Shown piece after piece: positions 43,410 through 52,152 of a stretch of 64,000 nt of DNA (position 1 is the first letter of the stretch; every line of letters starts with the position of its first letter). The notes under the pieces were generated by a model. It saw nothing but the letters and a program-made list of their open reading frames with translations, made no database searches and had not been told where the DNA came from. The translations under genes were made by a program, and so were the position numbers. This DNA comes from Deltaproteobacteria bacterium (GTDB lineage Bacteria > Desulfobacterota > Binatia > Binatales > Binataceae), in assembly GCA_021780755.1 (NCBI GenBank), contig JAJXYF010000020.1:62001-126000 (forward strand), written 5' to 3'.

Positions 43410-44870
43410 CTACTTTACTGAGTAGTCATTCCACTCGACGGATTGCGTCGCCTTCCGATACTCGCGCGTATCGCCACTCCAGTTCTGAGTAATGCGCCCA
43501 TCCGCGGTCTTGTACCAACTATTGCACTTTGGATCGGCCCAGGTGGTTTTAGCCAATCGATCCTGCAGGTCGCGATTGAAACGGTCCTGCGCAGCCCTGG
43601 TGACTTCGATCGCTGAAAGCCCGCGCGATTGCATCGCCTTCAGGCATTGGACTACGTATTCCGCCTGCCGCTCGATCATGAAGGTAATAGTATTGTGGCC
43701 AAGGTTGGTGTTCGGACCATAGATCAGAAACAGATTTGGGAAATTCGCCACGGTAATGCCGAGGTAAGCCTCCGGTCCATTTTTCCAGGCGTCACTCAGT
43801 TTGAGACCATTGCGTCCGGTGATGTCCACCTGGATATGCCATTCGGTGGTCTCGAAGCCGGTAGCGTAAACCAGTACATCGGCTTGGTGGGTGACGCCGT
43901 CACTGGTGACGACGCCGTCGGGCACGATTCGATCGATGCCCGCGGTAACCAGTGAGACATTTTCGCGGGTCAGGGCCGGATAGTAGTCATCCGCAAACAG
44001 CACCCGTTTGCATCCGATTGGGTAGTCCGGGGTGAGCCGGCGACGCAGTTCCGGATCCGACACCTGCATCTGCAGGTGTGCGAGCGCCTGTTCCGTATAA
44101 AATGTGCGGCCCGCTTCGGTGTATTGAAACGCCTGCCAGAAGAGCGCGTCGGACTGGAGGTAGAGATGCTCACGTTCGATTGCGCTGACTTCCGGCGAGG
44201 TCGCGAGCAGACGACGCTCCGCCTCGGTCACTTCCCGATCGAGACGCGGTAAGATCCAGTTGGCGGAGCGCTGAAACACGGTCAGGTGCGATGCGATCTT
44301 GGCGACTTCGGGGATCAACTGAATCGCGCTGGCCGCCGATCCGATCACCCCTACCCGTTTGCCTTCGAGCGCGACCTGATGATTCCACTGGGCCGAATGA
44401 AACGACGGACCGGCGAAAGTCTCCCGTCCCGAAATCTTAGGGAGCTGCGGACGGTTGAGTTGCCCGAGCGCCATCACCAGGACGGCCGCCTCCCGGGTCT
44501 CGCCCGTGGTGGTCCTAATCTTCCAGAGCGAGCGAGCGTCATCCCAGACGGCGGCGGCACCGCCCTGCCCCAGCCGCAGATGCGGCCGCAGCCCCGCCAA
44601 GTCGGCTAGATCTTCGGTGTAGCGCTGAACCTCGGCGGCGCGCGGAAACAGATGGCTCCAGTTGAGCGTGCGCGCGAATGAGAATTGATATACCGCGACG
44701 GGCGTATCGCAGGCACATCCCGGATAGGTATTTTCACGCCAGGTACCGCCGACTTTAGCGGCCTTTTCCAGGATGACGAAATCCTGAAAATCTGCTTTCT
44801 TGAGTTGCGCACCAACGCAGAGGCCGCCAAGCCCGGCGCCAATCACGACCGCGGACGGAACTGTACTCAT
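43410..44870 (-). CDS. FAD-dependent monooxygenase (Baeyer-Villiger type)
   Basis: 486-residue class B flavoprotein monooxygenase. FAD motif VVIGAGLGGLCVGAQLKKA, then GGTWRENTYPGCACDTP (BVMO-like), NADPH motif VGVIGSAASAIQLIPEVAK, and FHSAQWNH standing in for the BVMO fingerprint. Expected to insert oxygen into ketones or hydroxylate amines/sulfides with NADPH and O2. ATG at 44870 chosen; similarity starts there. Divergent from an LLM oxidoreductase gene. Confidence 0.88.
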   Translation of the reverse strand: MSTVPSAVVIGAGLGGLCVGAQLKKADFQDFVILEKAAKVGGTWRENTYPGCACDTPVAVYQFSFARTLNWSHLFPRAAEVQRYTEDLADLAGLRPHLRLGQGGAAAVWDDARSLWKIRTTTGETREAAVLVMALGQLNRPQLPKISGRETFAGPSFHSAQWNHQVALEGKRVGVIGSAASAIQLIPEVAKIASHLTVFQRSANWILPRLDREVTEAERRLLATSPEVSAIEREHLYLQSDALFWQAFQYTEAGRTFYTEQALAHLQMQVSDPELRRRLTPDYPIGCKRVLFADDYYPALTRENVSLVTAGIDRIVPDGVVTSDGVTHQADVLVYATGFETTEWHIQVDITGRNGLKLSDAWKNGPEAYLGITVANFPNLFLIYGPNTNLGHNTITFMIERQAEYVVQCLKAMQSRGLSAIEVTRAAQDRFNRDLQDRLAKTTWADPKCNSWYKTADGRITQNWSGDTREYRKATQSVEWNDYSVK

Positions 44871-45242
44871 AGGTAGCTCATCAATACTGCGGAATTTTAT
44901 TTTGCGATCCAGCGTGCTCAATCATCACACCTAATCGATTTAAACAAAAGGCGTACTCGCCGGAAGTTTGGCTATGATCAGGAAAATATAAGGCAAATCG
45001 CCGCAAAAACTCGCGGATATGTGGACCCACATAGTCCGTTATCCTGCGCCAGCAGGCGTAGCAATATCAGCACGGTAAGCGATCGATGGTTCGTCCCGTT
45101 CCCGGCGTGCCGATTCGGCGGAGGTCAACGGCGCCGGCACCGGCGACCGAAACCATGAACCTTGCGGCTGGAAGCGGCACGGCCTATACGAGAGTTGCAA
45201 TCGGAGACTCCAAGCGGAAATCCATCCCTGAGGAATGACAGC
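44871..45242. other. Divergent promoter region (372 bp)
   Basis: Separates divergent flavin monooxygenase and LLM genes. AT-richer around 44910-45010. Contains a 16-bp inverted repeat at 45018-45033 that could be a shared operator. No ORF convincing. Confidence 0.5.
45018..45033. promoter_or_regulatory. Possible operator (16-bp inverted repeat)
   Basis: TATGTGG-AC-CCACATA, perfect 7-bp arms, between the two divergent oxygenase genes. Size and symmetry fit a dimeric regulator site (TetR/MarR-like); no regulator gene adjoins, so this is tentative. Confidence 0.35.
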
Positions 45243-46295
45243 ATGAAATTCGGTGTTCTTTATATCCCCGACTACTATCCCGACCTGCATAAGTCGGCGA
45301 GCCATTACTACGGCGAGATGATGGAGCAGATCGAATATGAAGAGGAGCTGGGTTTCGACGGCGTGTTCTTCGCGGAACACTATGTCGGCGGATATGCGTT
45401 TCCCTCGCCGCCGGTGTTTGCCGCCGCGGTCGCACAGCGGACCAAGCGCATCCGCCTCGGCACGGGGGTGACGCTGCTGCCGCTCAGCAATCCGATTCGG
45501 CTCGCCGAGGAGTACGCGATGGTCGATGTGCTGAGCAACGGCCGACTCGATCTCGGGATCGGACGCGGCGTGCTGAAGGCGGAGTATGAGCTGTTCGAGA
45601 TCGACGAAGCTGAGAGTCACGGGCGCTTCCACGAATCGGTCGAGATCATCCAGCAGGCCTGGACTCAGGAGAGCGTCACCTACGACGGCAAGTACTACAA
45701 GATTCGCGAGATTGCCGCGTTACCCAAACCGGTGCAACAGCCGCACCCGCCAATCTGGAGCGCGTGCGCGGTCACTCCGGAAAGTTTCACCTGGGCGGGT
45801 CAGAAGGGTTTCAATCCGATGACCGTGCCGTTCGCGTATCACAAGCATGAGGATTTGCAGGCGAAGCTCGCGCTCTATTGGTCGGCGTTGAAGGCGGCAG
45901 GACACGATCCGAAGACTCGCGACATCCTCGGCGTCTATCATTTATATGTCGCGGATTCCGATCAGGAAGCTCATGCGTTCGCGGGCAAGCACTTCGGACA
46001 GTATTGGAAATTCTTCGGCTCGCTCGACAACAAGGCGTTCAAGTCAGCGGACTACCAGGAGTACAAGGGCGGCCTCTCGAAGCTCTTTGGCAACGCCACT
46101 TACGAGGACCTGGACAAGGCCGATTGCATGATTTTCGGCACGCCCGAGCGCTGTATCCAAAGACTCAAGCGGGCGGAGAAAGATTACGGCCTGACGTATT
46201 CAACCTTCGAGGTCAACTTCGGTGGACTGCCGCACAAGGAGGCGATGAAGTCGCTGGAGAAGTTCGCGAAATACGTGATGCCTCACTTCAAGTAG
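45243..46295 (+). CDS. LLM-class flavin-dependent oxidoreductase
   Basis: 350-residue luciferase-like monooxygenase. Motifs: MKFGVLYIPDYYPDLHKSAS, LGFDGVFFAEHYVGG, PLSNPIRLAEEYAMVDVLS, GRLDLGIGRGVLKAEYE and PQPHPPIWSACAV-like PHPPIWSACAV. FMNH2-dependent oxygenation of an unknown substrate is expected. ATG at 45243; GAGGAA upstream. Possibly co-regulated with the divergent monooxygenase at 44870. Confidence 0.88.
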   Translation: MKFGVLYIPDYYPDLHKSASHYYGEMMEQIEYEEELGFDGVFFAEHYVGGYAFPSPPVFAAAVAQRTKRIRLGTGVTLLPLSNPIRLAEEYAMVDVLSNGRLDLGIGRGVLKAEYELFEIDEAESHGRFHESVEIIQQAWTQESVTYDGKYYKIREIAALPKPVQQPHPPIWSACAVTPESFTWAGQKGFNPMTVPFAYHKHEDLQAKLALYWSALKAAGHDPKTRDILGVYHLYVADSDQEAHAFAGKHFGQYWKFFGSLDNKAFKSADYQEYKGGLSKLFGNATYEDLDKADCMIFGTPERCIQRLKRAEKDYGLTYSTFEVNFGGLPHKEAMKSLEKFAKYVMPHFK

Positions 46296-46314
46296 ATTTG
46301 GCGGGCGGGAAGGG

Positions 46315-46391
46315 TGGCGCGCCCTGAGGGATTTGAACCCCCGACCCTCAGATCCGTAGTCTGATGCTCTAATCCGCTGAGCTAAGGGCGC
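46315..46391 (-). tRNA. tRNA-Arg (anticodon ACG)
   Basis: Reverse strand folds as a full cloverleaf: acceptor GCGCCCT/AGGGCGC, D-arm GCTC...GAGC, anticodon stem TCAGA/TCTGA with loop CTACGGA (anticodon ACG, read as ICG), T-loop TTCAAAT. Discriminator G and an encoded CCA end (46315-46317). Confidence 0.95.
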
Positions 46392-46462
46392 GCGGTGGAA
46401 TCTTCCATTCTCCATATTGCGCGCGCCGCCGCAAGACGCGAGCGGCGCCACACGACCAAAGA

Positions 46463-47896
46463 TCATCGCTCAGGCGGCGTCGGCACGGCGACCGGCAGCC
46501 ATACGGTAACGGTCGTGCCCTCGCGCAACCGGCTTTCGATTTTCAGGCTGCCCTGATGAAGCTGCAAAATGTGCTTGACGATCGCCAGTCCAAGACCGGT
46601 GCCCCCAAGCTCGCGCGAGCGCGCCCGATCGACGCGATAAAAGCGCTCCGTCAGGCGTGGAATGTCGGCGGCGGGAATCCCCTCGCCGGTGTCCGCCACG
46701 ACGAACTCGACGCCGGCGCGGCTCTCTGCCGCCGCCCCGCTGGCACCGGGCGTTTCGGCCGCACGCACCTCGAGTTTCACGGTGCCCCCACGCGGCGTGT
46801 ACTTGAGCGCGTTGTCGAGCAGATTGACCATCACCTGCGTCATGCGATCGTGATCGCCCGCGACCGGCGGCAAATCGGCCGCCGCGTTGATCGCGAGTTC
46901 GATGCCGCCGCGGCGCGCCGGTTCCCGCATCAGCTCGGCCGCCTCTTCGGCCACGCGCCGTGGGTCGAGCGCCTCGAACTTGAGCGGGCTCAGCCCGCGT
47001 TCGAGGTCCGAGAGCGAGACCAGGTCGTCGATCAGGCGCGCGAGGCGGCGCGATTGGCGTTCGATGATCGAGATGAAGCGGCGTTCGGTCGCGCGATCGT
47101 CCACGCCCTGGCTGAGGGTCTCGGCGTAGCCACAAATCGCCGCGAGCGGGGTGCGCAGCTCGTGGGTCAGGTTGGCGACGAAATCGGCGCGTGCGGTCTC
47201 GTAGGCCTTGAGCCGTGTGATGTCATGAAACACGAGCACGCGCGCGGCCGCGGCCCGGTCGATGCGGCGGATCGGCGCGGCGCTGACTTGGAGATGGCGC
47301 GGAGCGGGATTCTGAATCGCCAACTCGCCGGTGATCACTTCGCCGCTGCCGGAGGCGGTCGCGCGGCCGACGAATTCCTGCAGGCGCGGATCGCGGCAGA
47401 GTTCGACGAAATCGCGGCCGGCGTAATTGATATCGGCGGCGAGGCCGAAGACCTGGCGCGCCGCCCCGTTCATCATCACGACCTCGCCGCGCACGCCGGT
47501 AACCACGACGGCCTCGATCATGCCGCGCAGGATCGCCTCGAATTCCTCGCGTTGCTGATCGAGCGACTCGATGGAAGTGACGACGGCGTCGGCAGCGTCG
47601 AGCAGGCGGCGTTCCGCACGGTTCATGGCATCGCGTTCGTCGGGCAGCAGATGCGAGGGAAGCTCGCGGCGGTGCAGCGCTTCGGCCATCGCGTCGAGCC
47701 GCTCGGCGTGGCGGGTCAGGGTGCGGTTGAGGGCGGCGGCCGCGATCGTACCGGCAACCGCGCCCGCGGCGACGCCGAGCGCGATCCATCCGGGGGCGAC
47801 GGCCCGCTCGATACCCAGAATCGCGAGGACGATCGCGGCCGGCGCGAGGCTCAGCGCGACAATCGCGGCCAGACGCAGGAAGAGTGGCCTACCCAA
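46463..47896 (-). CDS. phoR: Phosphate-regulon sensor histidine kinase
   Basis: 477 residues. Two N-terminal membrane segments (LAAIVALSLAPAAIVLAILG; WIALGVAAGAVAGTIAAAAL), a PAS domain (about 115-230), HisKA with phospho-accepting His in FVANLTHELRTPLAAI, and HATPase boxes VNLLDNALKYTPRGG, DTGEGIPAAD, GGTGLGLAIVKHI. Phosphorylates PhoB when phosphate is low. Overlaps phoB by 8 bp; last gene of pstCAB-phoUBR. Confidence 0.9.
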   Translation of the reverse strand: MGRPLFLRLAAIVALSLAPAAIVLAILGIERAVAPGWIALGVAAGAVAGTIAAAALNRTLTRHAERLDAMAEALHRRELPSHLLPDERDAMNRAERRLLDAADAVVTSIESLDQQREEFEAILRGMIEAVVVTGVRGEVVMMNGAARQVFGLAADINYAGRDFVELCRDPRLQEFVGRATASGSGEVITGELAIQNPAPRHLQVSAAPIRRIDRAAAARVLVFHDITRLKAYETARADFVANLTHELRTPLAAICGYAETLSQGVDDRATERRFISIIERQSRRLARLIDDLVSLSDLERGLSPLKFEALDPRRVAEEAAELMREPARRGGIELAINAAADLPPVAGDHDRMTQVMVNLLDNALKYTPRGGTVKLEVRAAETPGASGAAAESRAGVEFVVADTGEGIPAADIPRLTERFYRVDRARSRELGGTGLGLAIVKHILQLHQGSLKIESRLREGTTVTVWLPVAVPTPPER

Positions 47897-48632
47897 GTGC
47901 CTCGGGGTTGAAGCGATAGCCGACGCTGCGGACGGTCAGGATAAGCTCCGGGTTGGCGTCGTCGCGCTCGATTTGCTGGCGCAGGCGGCGGACATGAACG
48001 TCAACCGTGCGCGGTTCGACGAAGGTATCGCGGCCCCATACCAGGTCGAGCAATTGCTCGCGGCTGTACACGCGCATCGGATGCTGCACGAAGAATCGCA
48101 ACAGCTCGAATTCGCGCAGCGCCAGTTCGCGCGGCTGGCCGTCAACGAAAACTTCATAGGTGCTGAAATCGATCTTGAGACGGCCCCGATCGTAGTTGCC
48201 GGGTGCGGCCGGCTCGTTGGCCGGATTGGCGCGGCGCAACAGCGCCTTGACCCGCGCCACGACCTCACGCGGGCTGAACGGCTTGACCACGTAATCATCG
48301 GCACCCATCTCGAGCCCGAGGATGCGATCGACCTCGGCGCCCTTGGCCGTTACCACCAGGATCGGCAGCTTGGTAGTGTCGGGATTCGAGCGCATCCGCC
48401 GGCACAACTCGAGCCCCGACATCTGCGGCAACATCAGGTCGAGTACCAGCAGGTCGGGCACGCGCCGCGCGATGCGGTCCAGCGCCTCGGCACCATCGCC
48501 GGCCTCTTCGACCGCGAAGCCCTCCTGCGCCAGGTTGTAGCGCAGCAGCTCGCGAATGTCGGCCTCGTCCTCGACTACCAGGATCTTGTAGCGGATGCGT
48601 TCGCGCTGGAGTGCGGCCGCTGGCGTGCTCAT
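47889..48632 (-). CDS. phoB: Phosphate-regulon response regulator
   Basis: 247-residue OmpR/PhoB-type regulator. Receiver domain with phosphorylation Asp in LLVLDLMLPQMSG, conserved Thr and Lys (VVTAKG, DYVVKPFSPRE), and a winged-helix DNA-binding domain ending VDVHVRRLRQQIERDDANPE. Overlaps phoU by 4 bp. Likely activates its own operon through the Pho-box-like site before pstC. Confidence 0.9.
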   Translation of the reverse strand: MSTPAAALQRERIRYKILVVEDEADIRELLRYNLAQEGFAVEEAGDGAEALDRIARRVPDLLVLDLMLPQMSGLELCRRMRSNPDTTKLPILVVTAKGAEVDRILGLEMGADDYVVKPFSPREVVARVKALLRRANPANEPAAPGNYDRGRLKIDFSTYEVFVDGQPRELALREFELLRFFVQHPMRVYSREQLLDLVWGRDTFVEPRTVDVHVRRLRQQIERDDANPELILTVRSVGYRFNPEALG

Positions 48633-49318
48633 GCTTTTTTCTTTTCCATGTGCCGAATCGTCCGCCCCTTGACCATGTACACGACCATCTCGGCGATGTT
48701 GGTCGCATGGTCGGCAATCCGTTCGAGATATTTCGAGACGAAAAGGATTCGCGTCGCGCGCGGAATGGTCTGCGGATCCTCGGCCATGTAGCTCAGCAGC
48801 TCGCGGTAAATCTGGTAGTTGAGCTGATCGACCTCGTCGTCGCGATCGATTACCTCTTCGGCCAGCGTGGTGTCGTCGCGCATGAAGGCGTCGAGGCTGT
48901 CCTTGACCATGGTCTGCGCGATCTCGGCCATCCGCGGGATGTCGATGTACGGTTTGAGCTGCGGCTCCTGGTTCAATTCGATCGCGCGCTCGCAGATGTT
49001 GACCGCGTTATCGCCGATGCGCTCGAGGTCGGTGGTAATTTTGAGGCCGGTGGTGATGAAGCGCAGGTCACTCGCCGCCGGTTGGTGCAGCGCGAGCAGT
49101 CGGATGCAGCGCTCGTCCATCTCGGTATCCATGCGATTTACTTCAACGTCGCGCTCGATGGTTTCGCGGGCCTGCCCGGTGTTGCGATTAACCAGTGAAT
49201 CGATGGCTTCCGCGATCTGACGCTCGGCCAGCCCACCCATCTTGAGCAGCCCCGCCCGCAGGCCGCGCAACTCTTCTTCGTACTGGCGATTCGTATGCTG
49301 CGGCTGTGAGTTTTCCAT
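48629..49318 (-). CDS. phoU: Phosphate signalling protein PhoU
   Basis: 229-residue all-helical protein with two three-helix PhoU repeats. Metal-binding acidic patches appear as DTEMDERCIRLLALHQPAAS and DRDDEVDQLNYQIYRELLSY, with TTDLERIGDNAVNICERAI and YLERIADHATNIAEMVVYMV. Links Pst transport to PhoR inhibition. In operon, 17 bp after pstB. Confidence 0.92.
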   Translation of the reverse strand: MENSQPQHTNRQYEEELRGLRAGLLKMGGLAERQIAEAIDSLVNRNTGQARETIERDVEVNRMDTEMDERCIRLLALHQPAASDLRFITTGLKITTDLERIGDNAVNICERAIELNQEPQLKPYIDIPRMAEIAQTMVKDSLDAFMRDDTTLAEEVIDRDDEVDQLNYQIYRELLSYMAEDPQTIPRATRILFVSKYLERIADHATNIAEMVVYMVKGRTIRHMEKKKA

Positions 49319-49335
49319 TTCCGCCTCCCCGGGAA

Positions 49336-50097
49336 CTAACCGAAGCGCCCGGTAATATAATCTTCGGTCTCACGCTTGGTCGGATTCGTGAAGATCTGCT
49401 TGGTCTCCCCGAATTCGATCAGGTCACCGGCATACATGAAGGCGGTGAAATCCGAGCAGCGCGCCGCCTGCTGCATGTTGTGCGTCACAATTATAATCGT
49501 GTAGGTCGCCTTGAGTTCGAGCAACAGTTCCTCGATGCGCGCGGTCGAGATCGGATCGAGCGCCGAACACGGCTCGTCCATCAATAGCACTTCGGGCTCG
49601 ACCGCGAGCGCGCGCGCCACGCACAGGCGCTGCTGCTGCCCACCCGAAAGGCTCGCCCCGGGCCGTCCGAGCCGGTCCTTGACCTCCTCCCACAGCGCCG
49701 CGCGCCGAAGGCTCTGCTCGACCAGCCGGTCGCGGTCGGCGCGCGCCAGCGCGATCCCGTTGAGCTTCAAGCCGGCGGCGACGTTGTCCTCGATCGACAT
49801 GGTCGGGAAGGGCGTCGGCTTCTGGAAGACCATCCCGATGCGCCGCCGCACCTGCACCGGATCAACCGCTGGCGCGTAGATATTTTCGCCGTCGAGAATT
49901 ACGTCGCCAGTGCAACTCGCGCCCGGCACCACCTCGTGCATCCGGTTGATGCAGCGCACCAGCGTTGACTTGCCACAGCCGGACGGTCCGATGATTGCGG
50001 TGACGCGGTTCTCCGCGAAATTGAGGCTCACGTCGTGCAGCGCTTCGACCTTGTTGAAGGAAGCCCGCAGGTGTCGAACGATTACCTTGTCCGGCAT
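49336..50097 (-). CDS. pstB: Phosphate ABC transporter ATPase
   Basis: 253-residue Pst ATPase. Walker [21 protein letters not shown], signature [18 protein letters not shown], Walker [14 protein letters not shown], ending [11 protein letters not shown] which is characteristic of PstB. Energises phosphate import with PstA/PstC. Confidence 0.95.
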   Translation of the reverse strand: MPDKVIVRHLRASFNKVEALHDVSLNFAENRVTAIIGPSGCGKSTLVRCINRMHEVVPGASCTGDVILDGENIYAPAVDPVQVRRRIGMVFQKPTPFPTMSIEDNVAAGLKLNGIALARADRDRLVEQSLRRAALWEEVKDRLGRPGASLSGGQQQRLCVARALAVEPEVLLMDEPCSALDPISTARIEELLLELKATYTIIIVTHNMQQAARCSDFTAFMYAGDLIEFGETKQIFTNPTKRETEDYITGRFG

Positions 50098-50114
50098 AGA
50101 TTATCTTGACTGGG

Positions 50115-50984
50115 TCACCTTGCGACCCGTGCCGTTCCCCGTGTCACCCATCTTACTCCGAGTTCCATCGCTAGTACGATCGCCGTAAGCACCAGCGCCC
50201 CCGCCCAGGCCTGCCGCTGCCAATCGGCGAACGGCGAGATGGCGTAGGTATAGACCTGCACCGTAAGCGACGAGATCGGCTGGAACAGCGAGGTTGACCA
50301 GAAGCGGTTGCCGAAGGCGGTGAACAGCAGCGGCGCGGTCTCGCCGGCGACACGGGCGACCGCCAGGATCACGCCGGTCGCGATGCCGCTGATGGCAGTG
50401 CGCACCACCACCGAGGTCGTCGTGCGCCAGCGCGGCACGCCGAGCGCGAGCGCCGCCTCGCGCAGTTCGTGCGGCACCAGCAGGATCATCTCCTCGGCGG
50501 TGCGCGTGACCAGCGGGATCATGATGATCGCGAGCGCGATCGATCCCGACAGCGTCGAGAAGCCATAGAACGGCTTCACGAAGATCGCGTACACGAAAAT
50601 CCCGATCACAATCGACGGGATCCCCATCATCACGTCGGCCGCGAAGCGAATCGCCTGGGCCAACTGGCTGCCGCGGTTCTCGGCCAGGTAGATGCCGGCG
50701 CCGACTCCGATCGGCACGCCGATCAAAGTCGCGATTCCGACCAGCTCGAAGGTCCCGATGATCGCGTTGGCCATCCCGCCGCCGCCCTGCCCGACCGGCG
50801 TCGGCATCTTGGTGAAGAAGTCCCAGCTGATACTCGCCGCGCCCTTGCTAAGCAGATAGCCCAGCACCAGGAAGAGCGGAATCAGCGCCACGATGGTCGC
50901 CGCGACCGTCAGGCCCACCATGATCTTGCTCTTCAGATTGCGGTAAAGATTGTGCCGTTGCTGCGCCGGATTCAGGAGCATCAC
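50115..50984 (-). CDS. pstA: Phosphate ABC transporter permease
   Basis: 289-residue permease with six hydrophobic segments, including TVAATIVALIPLFLVLGYLL and ELVGIATLIGVPIGVGAGIY. The EAA-type loop REAALALGVPRWRTTTSVVV contacts PstB. Overlaps the end of pstC by 4 bp. Confidence 0.93.
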   Translation of the reverse strand: MMLLNPAQQRHNLYRNLKSKIMVGLTVAATIVALIPLFLVLGYLLSKGAASISWDFFTKMPTPVGQGGGGMANAIIGTFELVGIATLIGVPIGVGAGIYLAENRGSQLAQAIRFAADVMMGIPSIVIGIFVYAIFVKPFYGFSTLSGSIALAIIMIPLVTRTAEEMILLVPHELREAALALGVPRWRTTTSVVVRTAISGIATGVILAVARVAGETAPLLFTAFGNRFWSTSLFQPISSLTVQVYTYAISPFADWQRQAWAGALVLTAIVLAMELGVRWVTRGTARVAR

Positions 50985-52036
50985 TTGCCCTTGGAAAAGC
51001 GGCGCTGGGTGCTGCTGTAAACCAGCGTCCGCGCCGCGACATTGAGAATCAGGCCAAGCACCAGTAGGACCAGCCCCAATTCGACCAGCGCCGCCAGGTT
51101 CAGGTCGGAGGTCGCTTCGACGAATTCATTGGCGATCACGCTGGCCAGGGTGGACGAGGGCATAAAGACCGACGCCGAAATCTCCGGCCGGTTACCAATT
51201 ACCATCGCGACCGCGATAGTCTCGCCGAGGGCGCGTCCAAGTCCGAGGATCACGGCGCCAATGACACCCGAGACGCCGAACGGCAGCACCGCCATCCGCA
51301 CCATTTCCCATTTGGTCGCGCCGAGCGCATAGGCGGCCTCGCGCTGAGTCTGTGGCACCACGCGGAACACATCGGTACACACCGCCGAGATGTAAGGCAG
51401 CACCATGATCGCCAGCACCACGGCGGCGCTCAGCATGCTGACGGAGATTTGCGGTCCCTGGAAAAATGGGAGGAAGCCCAGGTATTTCGCCAATAGCGGA
51501 TCGACGTGGTCGCGCAGCCATGGCCCCATGATGAAGATGCCCCACAGGCCGTACACCACGCTCGGAATCGCGGCGAGCAATTCGACCAGGAATCCCAGCT
51601 TGTGACTGAGCCAGGTCGGCACCATCTCGCTCAAACAAAGCGCTACTCCCAGTGCGAGCGGCACCGCAATCAGCAGCGCCAGCAGCGACGAGACCACCGT
51701 CCCGTAGATGAAGGGCAGCGCGCCGTACTGATCGTTCGTCGGATCCCAATCGGTGCTGACCAGGAAGTGCAGCCCGAAGGTCTTGATCGACGGCATCGCG
51801 TTAATGACCAGATCGAGCGTCACGCCAAAGAGCAGCGCCAATATCACCAGCGCGAGCGCCAGCGTCGTCAGATTGAAGACCCGGTCGCCAATCGCGCGCA
51901 CGCCGAAACCGCGGGCCCGCCGCACGCGGGTCTGCGTCGCCGCGACTTGTTCAGTCACAGTATCTGCCAATTCTGCCAAGTGAGGTCCGTCTTTCCGGCT
52001 GGACGTTGCCCGATCGATTGCCACCGCCACCACCAC
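50981..52036 (-). CDS. pstC: Phosphate ABC transporter permease
   Basis: 351-residue permease in the GTG-start version given. Segments include LTTLALALVILALLFGVTLD and VSMLSAAVVLAIMVLPYISA; EAA loop REAAYALGATKWEMVRMAVL. The start is uncertain: the first about 40 residues are non-conserved and the Pho-box-like site is only 31 bp upstream of this GTG, so a start a little further inside (for example TTG at 51979) may be real. First gene of pstCAB-phoUBR; pstS is absent from the window. Confidence 0.88.
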   Translation of the reverse strand: MVVAVAIDRATSSRKDGPHLAELADTVTEQVAATQTRVRRARGFGVRAIGDRVFNLTTLALALVILALLFGVTLDLVINAMPSIKTFGLHFLVSTDWDPTNDQYGALPFIYGTVVSSLLALLIAVPLALGVALCLSEMVPTWLSHKLGFLVELLAAIPSVVYGLWGIFIMGPWLRDHVDPLLAKYLGFLPFFQGPQISVSMLSAAVVLAIMVLPYISAVCTDVFRVVPQTQREAAYALGATKWEMVRMAVLPFGVSGVIGAVILGLGRALGETIAVAMVIGNRPEISASVFMPSSTLASVIANEFVEATSDLNLAALVELGLVLLVLGLILNVAARTLVYSSTQRRFSKGK

Positions 52037-52067
52037 AACACATTTCTCAGCCAGAGTAACGACGGAA

Positions 52068-52085
52068 TGTTACGGGAGTGTTACA
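52068..52085 (-). promoter_or_regulatory. Pho-box-like direct repeat upstream of pstC
   Basis: On the reverse strand TGTAACA-CTCC-CGTAACA: two near-identical 7-bp units at an 11-bp period, the geometry of a PhoB half-box pair. It fits autoregulation of the operon. Confidence 0.5.
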
Positions 52086-52152
52086 TGAGCGGAAAATGCG
52101 GGTTAACCAGCACCGGCGTAATTCATCGTAATGCGACCATTATCGTGCACAT

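Noticed and set aside
46200..46466. Short peptide over the tRNA-Arg gene
   Set aside because: It is the translated tRNA, a common false ORF.
46556..47911. 451-residue open frame antisense to phoR
   Set aside because: phoR has all kinase boxes; this is compositional.
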